This document shows positions 57,356 to 64,000 of a DNA stretch of 64,000 nucleotides, piece after piece; position 1 is the first letter of the stretch; each line of letters starts with the position of its first letter. The DNA lies in assembly GCF_026314945.1 (NCBI RefSeq), contig NZ_CP111121.1, forward strand, positions 4,092,001-4,156,000, written 5' to 3'. Source of the stretch: Chryseobacterium fluminis. GTDB lineage: Bacteria > Bacteroidota > Bacteroidia > Flavobacteriales > Weeksellaceae. The translations under genes were made by a program, and so were the position numbers. Under the pieces are notes generated by a model. It had not been told where the DNA came from. It searched no databases and was given only the letters and a program-made list of their open reading frames with translations.

Positions 57356-57487
57356 TAATCCGTCTCACTAGTTATTCAGTGAGACGGATTATTATTTTAT
57401 CTTTACAAAAACTAAACCCAATCCCCATGAAAAAATCCTCTTCCTCATTCTATTCAAAACAACGGAAATTTAGATTATGGCTGGAGA
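57356..57487 (+). repeat. RHS cassette-start repeat, copy 1
   Basis: 132 bases repeated at 63589-63722. Each holds a strong hairpin (here a 16-bp perfect stem 57354-57369/57378-57393), a TATCTTTAC promoter-like element, an ATG with A run and signal-peptide-like start, then an RHS-core-like stretch (QNNGNLDYGWR frame). The hairpin probably also ends upstream transcription. Confidence 0.75.
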
Positions 57488-57705
57488 AATAGATCCCGGA
57501 GAACAGCACAGAGCAAGGTTTGAACCTCTTGATTCTACTCATTGGGGTAATGTTTCAGTGTTACTCTCAACGCCATTCAAGGACACCCAAGAGAATTTAC
57601 AGCAATAGCAGGGCAGTTGAGGGTTCTTCACAGTTAGCAGATTGACGAATAAGAAATTGGAATGCCCCTTCAAGTATAGCAAAAAGCCGTATTTTTGCAG
57701 AAGTA

Positions 57706-57975
57706 ATGAGTACAAGGCTACCCGCTTCCGCTCAGGCGTTAGGGAAATTTTCAAAAGCTTTAAAATGGGGAGGTAGAATTGTTGGTGGAATTGGAATTGC
57801 TAACTCTATATACCAAGGTATGGAGGGTAATATTTCTTCAACTCGTGCAGCTGTAGATACTGCCATGGGAGTTGTAGGTTTTTTTGGACCTTGGGGAGCA
57901 GCAGCATCACTAATATATTTTGGTGGGATGGCAATTGATGAGACGAATTTTAATGATGGCAAAGCAGTATTTTAA
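57706..57975 (+). CDS. Glycine-rich small protein, possible RHS toxin-tip fragment
   Basis: 89 aa from ATG 57706, but the frame is open upstream to about 57646 with no RHS core attached. Sequence is rich in Gly and Ala with two hydrophobic segments (GGRIVGGIGIANSIYQG and TAMGVVGFFGPWGAAASLIY), like glycine-zipper or pore-forming tips of RHS toxins. It could be a broken toxin end. Followed 1 base later by a membrane protein that may be its immunity partner. Confidence 0.5.
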   Translation: MSTRLPASAQALGKFSKALKWGGRIVGGIGIANSIYQGMEGNISSTRAAVDTAMGVVGFFGPWGAAASLIYFGGMAIDETNFNDGKAVF

Positions 57976-57976
57976 C

Positions 57977-58393
57977 ATGATTAGATTTATAAGATTACTT
58001 TTTTATCATATATATTTATACTTCTATAAAGTAGATAATGGGAATAAAGCACTTGCTAAGTTTACAACATGGTTGATTTTCACATTACTTTTTGGAGTAA
58101 TTATATACTCCCTATCTGTGTTTATTAGGTTATACCATGATAATGATGTTATTCATACATTTTATATGTATTATATTTTAATATTTACAATTATTGGATT
58201 TTTTGTTGGAAGAAATATATATATAATTGGCTTCGAAAGCCTTGACTCCTTTAGAGACTACAGTATAAAATATTATTTTTATTTTTTCTTAATTGTTGGC
58301 TTTACATTCATATTAGCGTTTTATTCCATGAACGTCAATCAAAAGCGAATTTTCGAGAATGAAAAAATAGAAAGTCATGGCAGAGCAGGATAA
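57977..58393 (+). CDS. Membrane protein, possible immunity protein
   Basis: 138 aa from the ATG at 57977, directly after the toxin-fragment stop; the overlapping upstream starts from 57920 would extend into that gene. Three hydrophobic segments (FTTWLIFTLLFGVIIYSLSV, TFYMYYILIFTIIGFFVG, YFYFFLIVGFTFILAFYS). Its opening FYHIYLYFYKVDNGNKALAK resembles the opening of the 58587 protein. A membrane immunity role against a pore-forming tip is plausible, not shown. Confidence 0.55.
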   Translation: MIRFIRLLFYHIYLYFYKVDNGNKALAKFTTWLIFTLLFGVIIYSLSVFIRLYHDNDVIHTFYMYYILIFTIIGFFVGRNIYIIGFESLDSFRDYSIKYYFYFFLIVGFTFILAFYSMNVNQKRIFENEKIESHGRAG

Positions 58394-58448
58394 TTTCTCT
58401 ATTGAACAAGTAAAAAAATAAAGAAAGGGATCATAAATAATCCCGCTG

Positions 58449-58504
58449 AGCAATGTTTGTAACTTTATGCAGATTAAAAAGTCACCACATTGCTGTGTTT
58501 TTTT
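58449..58504 (+). terminator. Terminator-like hairpin after the membrane gene
   Basis: AGCAATGT (58449-58456) and ACATTGCT (58487-58494) enclose a 30-base loop and are followed by GTG and a T run. Confidence 0.5.
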
Positions 58505-58586
58505 AAAAAGTATAACACATTTATTATGCCTTTCTGGTATTAAAGTTAAAGACTCAGCACCTTATGGGTCTCAAAAATTTTAAAAT

Positions 58587-59108
58587 ATGTCAGTTAAAAA
58601 AGTATATTGCTATTTTTTCTATAAACTGTATAAGTTTTGGGATGGTGTTTCTTATCCAAAATTTTGGAGTGATTGGAAATCCAGCTTGACGTTAGATTGT
58701 TTAATTTATTTCATAGTAACATCAGCTTTTATTTATTATAAAGTTTTTTTTAATATCACGGTACATTTAAGTGAGAATAATAACAATATATTTATTTCAG
58801 TTATTGTAATTGTATTTTTCAATTACTTTATATTTCATCATCAAGATCAATGGAAGGATCTTATTACTGAATATGACAAATTACCTGAACGAAAGAATAA
58901 TATTGGAAGTTGGATCGTTTTTGGAGTAATCCTGTTGATTGTTGGAAATTTAATTTTTTCATTTTACTGTTTAGATCAAAAAGCAAAAGAAAATCAAACA
59001 GGACCTTATGCTTCAGAGGTTATAACAAAGAAAAGGAAGAAAGATTCACTACAAAAAGCCCAACAAATTCAAAAGCTTAAGAAGATATATGGAGAGGATA
59101 AAAAGTAA
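58587..59108 (+). CDS. Membrane protein, possible immunity protein
   Basis: 173 aa with three hydrophobic segments (LDCLIYFIVTSAFIYYKVFF, ISVIVIVFFNYFIFHHQDQ and WIVFGVILLIVGNLIFSFYC) and a basic coiled C-terminal tail (QKAQQIQKLKKIYGEDKK). N terminus FYKLYKFWDGVSYPKFWSDW is related to that of 57977-58393, so the two are distant paralogues. Likely inner membrane. No family is recognised; the locus suggests immunity. Confidence 0.6.
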   Translation: MSVKKVYCYFFYKLYKFWDGVSYPKFWSDWKSSLTLDCLIYFIVTSAFIYYKVFFNITVHLSENNNNIFISVIVIVFFNYFIFHHQDQWKDLITEYDKLPERKNNIGSWIVFGVILLIVGNLIFSFYCLDQKAKENQTGPYASEVITKKRKKDSLQKAQQIQKLKKIYGEDKK

Positions 59109-59141
59109 ATTTTTCATAACGGGTGAAATATTTTAAAAATT

Positions 59142-59174
59142 ATCTGGCAGGCAATTTATGATTACCTGCCAGAT
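59142..59174 (+). terminator. Long inverted repeat between modules
   Basis: ATCTGGCAGG and CCTGCCAGAT pair over 10 bases around a 13-base loop. The following T run is weak. Confidence 0.45.
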
Positions 59175-59318
59175 CTTTAATAAGGCTTTGTCGTTTCATA
59201 GAGATCCTATTAGAGATAGAGAGCCTCAATCCCAGACATCGAACTAAATGGGGAAAGGTTTAGCTATCGCTTTATTAAACCTTAATATTGTAGTAAGATT
59301 AATTCCAAATTAAAATTT

Positions 59319-60269
59319 ATGAACAGATTTTTCCCAATAGAATTAAATAATAAGGAACTAAGTAAACAAACATTACAATATATTTATTCAATCGAGAATA
59401 GCTATGTTGAATACACCTTATATTTAAATATTTTAAATCCCCTTGAAAAATACGGAGATTTGAGAAAACATGAGTCTTTTTTAAAAGAAAGATTGTCAAA
59501 ACTTGAATTTTCAATAGATTATGACGAAGTAACCTTTGAAAACAATATTTCGGGCTATCTTGATAATAATTACGAACTCCTTCGAAAATTATCTGATAAA
59601 AAATTCGAACTAGAAAAGTTATCAAAAGAAATTTTTTGGTCAAATAACACTGAAAAAAATATTTATCAAAGTATTAGCGACTTTAATTGTTTTGAAGACA
59701 AATTTATTCCTGCTGACAAGATCAATAAAAAAGTAATTAATATTCCTTTTAATATAGATGGATGGGGCCTTTATTACCAAAAATTATTACAAATAAAATT
59801 TCCTGAATTTTCAGAGGTAATAGTTGTAGATAAGGAAATTATACAATATAGGCACCTTAAAGAAGATTTTTACTTAGGAATAAAAATTAATTACCAAACA
59901 TTAAAATCAAATCTAAAAAAAAATTTTGATGCAGAACCTAATCATAAATTAGTCATATTCAAAAAGATTGATAAAAAGAAAATAGATCACGTAGTAACAT
60001 TTGATAAATTTGTTCATCCTCATTTTAATCCTCCTGCATATTCATTTGGTTGGTATTACTACGCAGAGAATTCTTATTATGTCAATAATAATGAAATGAG
60101 ATTAAATTATATTATCGAGAAAGACTTTTTGGAAAATGGAAATGTTCGGCTATTTATGTCTGAAGAGTTTGGAAAAAAGTTGAAAAAACATGCATATTTT
60201 TATTACCATATGCTACATGAAACAACTAAAGAGTATATCAAATTTATTGAAGAGTCTTTTATACTATAG
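59319..60269 (+). CDS. Hypothetical protein in RHS tip array
   Basis: 316 aa, cytosolic by composition, without signal or TM. Very AT-rich codon use (Lys/Asn/Ile/Tyr). Contains aromatic blocks such as FNIDGWGLYYQKLLQIKFPE and PPAYSFGWYYYAENSYYV. No known motif. Position among the membrane and exported small proteins suggests a role as immunity or orphan-toxin partner, but the sequence does not show it. Confidence 0.6.
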   Translation: MNRFFPIELNNKELSKQTLQYIYSIENSYVEYTLYLNILNPLEKYGDLRKHESFLKERLSKLEFSIDYDEVTFENNISGYLDNNYELLRKLSDKKFELEKLSKEIFWSNNTEKNIYQSISDFNCFEDKFIPADKINKKVINIPFNIDGWGLYYQKLLQIKFPEFSEVIVVDKEIIQYRHLKEDFYLGIKINYQTLKSNLKKNFDAEPNHKLVIFKKIDKKKIDHVVTFDKFVHPHFNPPAYSFGWYYYAENSYYVNNNEMRLNYIIEKDFLENGNVRLFMSEEFGKKLKKHAYFYYHMLHETTKEYIKFIEESFIL

Positions 60270-60307
60270 GAATACTTAGTAAAGAGGTTAATTAAAAATC
60301 TTAAATA

Positions 60308-61027
60308 ATGAGAAACTTAAAATATATTTTTTTTCTACTACCTTTTTTGTCTTATTCACAAATAACAATAGACTATACTGCAAATAAAATCAACAATAGC
60401 CGAAAAATATTTTTATCAATAAAGATTACAAACGAGAGCGGAGAAAAATATGCTATTCCCATTGATACTACTGGCTTTAGAGTCTACTATAGAGATGAAT
60501 CTTATTCCAATTTCTTTTTTGGAGGTGCAGACCGAGGGTTGGGATTAACTGTACTCTTTAGTAATAAAGGAGAGTATCAAAATGGCCAATCGGGAGGAGG
60601 CTATATAAATGAAGAAAATTTCGATAAACAATCTATTAGTAATCAGTCTGATAGTTATCATAGACAATTAGAGAAATGGAAGACTAAATACAATATTAAA
60701 GTTGACTCGATAGCAGAAAAGAACAAATATTTTTTTGAGAGTATAATTTTATTAAATCCTCGTCAAGCTATCGAATTTAAAACTGAGTTGGATCCTAATC
60801 TATTTAATCAGGATGAAAATCTTATTTTGTTTAATACATATTATTTGCAACCCGAAAAACAGTATCTATTTTCCCTTTATCATTGTATTGATGCAAAATC
60901 TTATCAGGTCTTAACTCATCGGCAGAAAAAAGAATTATATGGTTACAGGTTATTTAGTGGAAATATTAAGTCGCAAGAAATTCAATATAGTTTTACAGAA
61001 GGGAAAACTAATGAGACTATTAAATGA
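60308..61027 (+). CDS. Exported protein, tandem family member 1
   Basis: 239 aa. Signal YIFFLLPFLSYSQ. Shares YAIPIDTTGFRVYYRDE near residue 55 and FSLYHCIDAKSYQVLTHRQK then KELYGYRLFSGNI at the end with 61405 and 62207. Between lies a GLGLTVLF strand and a charged helix. The fold looks like a small beta-sandwich. No known family is recognised. One of three tandem paralogues behind an RHS toxin, so an immunity or decoy role is suggested. Confidence 0.65.
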   Translation: MRNLKYIFFLLPFLSYSQITIDYTANKINNSRKIFLSIKITNESGEKYAIPIDTTGFRVYYRDESYSNFFFGGADRGLGLTVLFSNKGEYQNGQSGGGYINEENFDKQSISNQSDSYHRQLEKWKTKYNIKVDSIAEKNKYFFESIILLNPRQAIEFKTELDPNLFNQDENLILFNTYYLQPEKQYLFSLYHCIDAKSYQVLTHRQKKELYGYRLFSGNIKSQEIQYSFTEGKTNETIK

Positions 61028-61116
61028 ATCAAACTCTTGCAAATATATTGTTCTGTAGTAATTAGATTCTCTAATAAAGTAGAATTTACTAAATCTTATG
61101 AATTTATAATTTAAAA

Positions 61117-61151
61117 AAACAACCCTGGTAAATTGCTGGGGTTTGATTTTA
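61117..61151 (+). terminator. Module-ending hairpin
   Basis: AACCC and GGGTT pair around TGGTAAATTGCTG, with T-rich sequence after. The same CCTGG...AATTGCTGGGGTTT wording recurs at 63038. Confidence 0.45.
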
Positions 61152-61404
61152 AATGATAGTTTATGGTCCAACGGGAGTGTGAAGTAGGGAGAACTTTCAT
61201 AAAAAGGATTTTTTTTTGGATCATCTTGATAATACATATTTTGGAGTGATTTGACAAGAAGCTTGATGTTATTGCAAAATGTAGACACGATATAAATGAG
61301 TTGAGATTGAATATTAAAATTTATTTCTAGCGGCTTATAGTATATTTGGAAAATATTTACAAAATTAAAAACTAGTCCAACTATTATAAACCTTTAAAAT
61401 CAAT

Positions 61405-62148
61405 ATGGATAAAAAAATAATCCTAATGAGTCTATTATTTATAGCAGTGTTATTTAACTCGCAAATAAAATTAGAAATAACGTTAATAAAGAATAATGGT
61501 GATAAACTTACAAAGCAAATTGAGATAAAAATAACTAATAAAACAAATGATAAGTATGTAATTCCCATTGATACTACTGATTTTAAACCTTTTTTCAACG
61601 GCGAAAACTGTTTGAAATATGACTTGTTTTCATTCAGAGAAACAAATGATTTATTATTTGCACTAGCCTTCATAAATCCAGAAAATAATTTATTTAATAA
61701 TAAAATTTACAATGATCCTGATCCTTCACTGCTTCTTCATTCAAGTATGAAAGTAAAGACTGAGTTTAAGAAAGAGAAAGATTCAGCAAATAAAACATAT
61801 GACCGAAGCATCAATCGTTGGATAAAAGATTTTGGGCTTAATCCCAATAGAAATTGGGCTGAGATGAATCACAAGTTATTTTCAAGCGTTCTATTTTTAG
61901 AACCCAATCAGGAAATTGTTTTAAAAAGACACATTGATCCCTTAAAACTGTCATCATCAAAAATGCACGAGACAGGAAATTATTTTTATTCTTATCATTT
62001 AGAGAAAAACGTAAAATATAATTTCCAACTCTTCTATTGTATAGATAAAAAAATGTATGAGTATTTAACGAGAGAACAAAAAGAAAAATTATCAGGCTAT
62101 CAGCTTTTTTCGGGTAATTTGAGAAGTAATGTATTGCGGTGGGACTAG
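61405..62148 (+). CDS. Exported protein, tandem family member 2
   Basis: 247 aa. Signal ILMSLLFIAVLFNSQ. Shares YVIPIDTTDFKPFFNGE and a C-terminal QLFYCIDKKMYEYLTREQKE then KLSGYQLFSGNLRSN with the 60308 and 62207 proteins. It lacks the RVYY wording and diverges most. Same predicted periplasmic location. Confidence 0.65.
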   Translation: MDKKIILMSLLFIAVLFNSQIKLEITLIKNNGDKLTKQIEIKITNKTNDKYVIPIDTTDFKPFFNGENCLKYDLFSFRETNDLLFALAFINPENNLFNNKIYNDPDPSLLLHSSMKVKTEFKKEKDSANKTYDRSINRWIKDFGLNPNRNWAEMNHKLFSSVLFLEPNQEIVLKRHIDPLKLSSSKMHETGNYFYSYHLEKNVKYNFQLFYCIDKKMYEYLTREQKEKLSGYQLFSGNLRSNVLRWD

Positions 62149-62206
62149 ATTATAGGATATGGTACTTTCATATTTTCAATTCTTTTCACTCACAAATAGT
62201 CATGAC

Positions 62207-62953
62207 ATGGAAATCAAATCCAAAAGGAGAAGCCAAATTAAAATACTAATAATTACTATGTTGTTCTCAACGGCATTGCTGAAATCTCAAATTACTATAA
62301 ACTATGATATAAAAAAAATTCCAGAGACACGTAATTATAGGATATATATCAGTATTAAAAATAATACTGATAAAAAGTATGTAATTCCCATTGATACTAC
62401 GGGTTTTCGTGTATACTATCCTGATGAACCCGTTTCTGAATTCTATTATGAACAAGCTGACAGAGGCTTAGGTCTAATTTTGTTATTTAAGGATGTCGAT
62501 AAATATGTTACCGGAGAGTCAAGATCACATGCATTCAGAGAAACGGATATTGATGACCACATGTCGAAAGAATACAAACAAAAACAAAATACTTATAAGA
62601 AAGAAATAGATCGTTGGAGAAAAAAATATAAGATCAAAGACGAGGATGCTGCCAAAAAGAATAAATATCTGTATAATAGTTTAAAAATCTTAAATCCAGG
62701 AGAAATTCTTTCTTTTTATAAAACGTTTGATTTCTTAGATTTTAATGATAATAAGGACTATTATAATCTATATCCACTTGAATATGATAAAAAATATAAC
62801 TTCTCATTAGAATATTCTGTTGATAAGGAAATATATTCTAATTTGACTTCTGAACAAAAAGAAATTTTTAAGGATTATATTTTTCTTTATGGAAGGCAAA
62901 CCAGTGATATATCGCAATTTGAAGTTAGTGAAGAAGAATATAAAAGAAATTGA
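62207..62953 (+). CDS. Exported protein, tandem family member 3
   Basis: 248 aa from ATG 62207; an in-frame ATG at 62159 would put 16 residues before the basic start and is less likely. Signal ILIITMLFSTALLKSQ. Shares YVIPIDTTGFRVYYPDEPVS, ADRGLGLILLFKDVD and SLEYSVDKEIYSNLTSEQKE with member 1 and closely matches it. A truncated fourth member appears at 63499. Confidence 0.65.
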   Translation: MEIKSKRRSQIKILIITMLFSTALLKSQITINYDIKKIPETRNYRIYISIKNNTDKKYVIPIDTTGFRVYYPDEPVSEFYYEQADRGLGLILLFKDVDKYVTGESRSHAFRETDIDDHMSKEYKQKQNTYKKEIDRWRKKYKIKDEDAAKKNKYLYNSLKILNPGEILSFYKTFDFLDFNDNKDYYNLYPLEYDKKYNFSLEYSVDKEIYSNLTSEQKEIFKDYIFLYGRQTSDISQFEVSEEEYKRN

Positions 62954-63037
62954 TTGGATAATACTGATCGTAATAGCGATTCTATAGCTTATGTGTTTCT
63001 GAAAATGATCTTACAAATTCATAATCGGTGAGACTTG

Positions 63038-63073
63038 AAATAAAATCCTGGCAAAATTGCTGGGGTTTTATTT
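63038..63073 (+). terminator. Module-ending hairpin
   Basis: AATAAAATCC (63039-63048) and GGGTTTTATT (63063-63072) form a 10-bp stem with one wobble around a 14-base interior. Related to the 61117 hairpin. Confidence 0.55.
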
Positions 63074-63259
63074 TAAAAAATATGAAATCAATTGATTATC
63101 CATTTTTTTTGTACCAAAATATTACCGAATTGTATGACATTGAGTGACAAGTCGTATGAAGAAATTAAACAGCATTTCAATAAATAGAGAAGTTTTAACA
63201 GGGTGTGAAAATGTATATAAAAATCCAAAAATGCATCTGGATTATAAAATTTATTTTAC

Positions 63260-63492
63260 ATGGCTTCATTGATCGGATATGAAGGAGCACATTGGGGAAG
63301 TCCTATTCATGGGAAGGCAGGATAGGGGATCCTGATATTAAAATTCTTGGAATATACATATAGCAGACATGGAGCAAGTACAGTTCCAGAATTATTCGCT
63401 ATCCTGCTACTGTTATTGATAAAGTTCAAAATTATTGGTCAAGATTAGACCGGGCCTCGTCTATCTATTGGAACAGTTTATCAAAAAAATAA
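63260..63492 (+). pseudogene. Debris of an RHS tip
   Basis: Short open stretches in different frames: MASLIGYEGAHWGSPIHGKA at 63260, then a C-terminal piece ending SRLDRASSIYWNSLSKK with stop at 63490. The HWG wording recalls the STHWGNVS piece at about 57535. Looks like frameshifted remnants of toxin tips; not functional as read. Confidence 0.45.
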
Positions 63493-63498
63493 AATATT

Positions 63499-63579
63499 AT
63501 GAGAAACATATTATTGATTTTTAGGTTAATTTTTAGCATCAGTTTATATTCACAAATCAAAATGAAATTTGAATTTTGA
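63499..63579 (+). pseudogene. Truncated fourth member of the exported family
   Basis: 26 codons: MRNILLIFRLIFSISLYSQI then KMKFEF and stop. The start matches the signal peptide and first strand of the 60308 protein (MRNLKYIFFLLPFLSYSQIT). A relic of a deleted paralogue. Confidence 0.55.
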
Positions 63580-63588
63580 CAAGTATAC

Positions 63589-63722
63589 TAATCCGTCTCA
63601 CAAGTTATTCAGTGAGGCGGACTTTTATTTTTATCTTTACAAAAACTAAACCCAATCCCCATGAAAAAAATTCTCTTCCTCATTTTATTCAAAACAACGG
63701 AAATTTAGATTATGGCTGGAGA
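63589..63722 (+). repeat. RHS cassette-start repeat, copy 2
   Basis: 134 bases matching 57356-57487. The hairpin here has a G-T wobble and the A run after ATG has seven A instead of six. Confidence 0.75.
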
Positions 63723-64000
63723 TAGTATCTTCCGGATCTTGGAAAATGGAGCGGGATAGATCTGTTATCGGAGCAGTATATCCCAACCAGTCCTTATGCT
63801 TATGTCGCGATTAATCCTGTTTCGAGGGTGGATTTTGACGGAAGACGGTTTAATGATGATGGCACTATTGATGTTTCCGGACATACACCCGGTTTTGTTA
63901 CAGGTAAACAGTATCAGCAGTCTTTTCTGGGAAGAACTCCTGATGAAGGCGGCGGTGGCGGATATACCTTTTCAGGAAAGGATGCCATGTCTATGTTGAT
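63661..64000 (+). pseudogene. RHS tip with in-frame amber and frame-shifted start, cut by window end
   Basis: The ATG at 63661 opens MKKILFLILFKTTEI and stops. One frame over, QNNGNLDYGWR (from 63690) continues to TAG at 63723, and beyond it YLPDLGKWSGIDLLSEQYIP then SPYAYVAINPVSRVDFDGRR runs open to the window end. So the RHS-core end is joined to a short start and interrupted where Gln is normal (WRQYLPDLG). Past DFDG the tip (FNDDGTIDVSGHTPGFVTGK) is a fresh variable domain not resembling the M91 tip. Partial. Confidence 0.7.

Noticed and set aside
57354-63073. CRISPR array from repeated hairpins
   Set aside because: Hairpins differ in sequence and spacing, with genes between them; no spacer array or cas gene.
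63796-63999. Plus-strand 67-codon frame at the window end
   Set aside because: Out of frame with the RHS-tip reading, which fits family wording far better.

Overview
The window looks like chromosome of a Chryseobacterium-type flavobacterium (Bacteroidota). Evidence: an AT-rich genome, a gliding/type IX secretion core operon (gldK-gldL-gldM-gldN), proteins with type A and type B T9SS C-terminal sorting domains, GLPGLI-family and DUF4270 proteins, and promoters fitting the flavobacterial -7 consensus TAnnTTTG rather than TATAAT. Few genes have Shine-Dalgarno sequences, which is normal for this phylum.

Layout. 1-5.3 kb: three minus-strand POT-family oligopeptide transporters with a YhcG/DUF1016 nuclease-like gene between the first two. 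5.5-11.3 kb: an accessory cluster with three small Cys-rich peptides carrying double-glycine leaders (one only 59 aa), a degenerate-C39/VKOR/thioredoxin fusion, three GLPGLI proteins and an XRE-type regulator. The reading offered here is a system that makes and oxidises disulfide-rich secreted peptides. 11.3-24.7 kb: mostly housekeeping genes (DPP-IV-like S9 peptidase, alpha-glucan phosphorylase, mtaB, glutamate-synthase-like FMN protein, S4 protein, aroK), with two frameshifted genes, a T9SS type B protein and a DUF1572/DinB protein. 25.2-25.9 kb: a tRNA cluster Lys-Leu-Lys-Lys with a 159-bp tandem duplication. 26-37.3 kb: panC diverging from a glycogen-synthase-like gene, then DUF4270 lipoprotein, glmS, gldKLMN and an FAD oxidoreductase. 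37.4-39.9 kb: SemiSWEET and small lipoproteins. 40-45.8 kb: a three-gene RND efflux operon. 46.4-48.1 kb: a TPR/TM/AraC-type regulator.

48.4-64 kb is an RHS polymorphic-toxin locus. A T9SS type A protein is followed by a long YD-repeat protein interrupted by an amber codon, then by an RHS protein whose tip is an M91/zincin-like metallopeptidase, then by an ATGA-overlapping lipoprotein that is probably its immunity protein. Downstream lie about 7 kb of AT-rich material: RHS-core scraps, a glycine-rich toxin-tip fragment, two related membrane proteins, an unknown 316-aa protein, three intact and one truncated tandem paralogues of a small exported family, module-ending hairpins, and a duplicated 132/134-bp cassette. 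The window closes inside another RHS tip. This resembles a graveyard or reservoir of displaced toxin tips and immunity genes.

The best candidates for undescribed biology are the Cys-rich peptide/VKOR/GLPGLI cluster and the exported paralogue family in the RHS tip array. All functional assignments are from reading the sequence; no database search was run.
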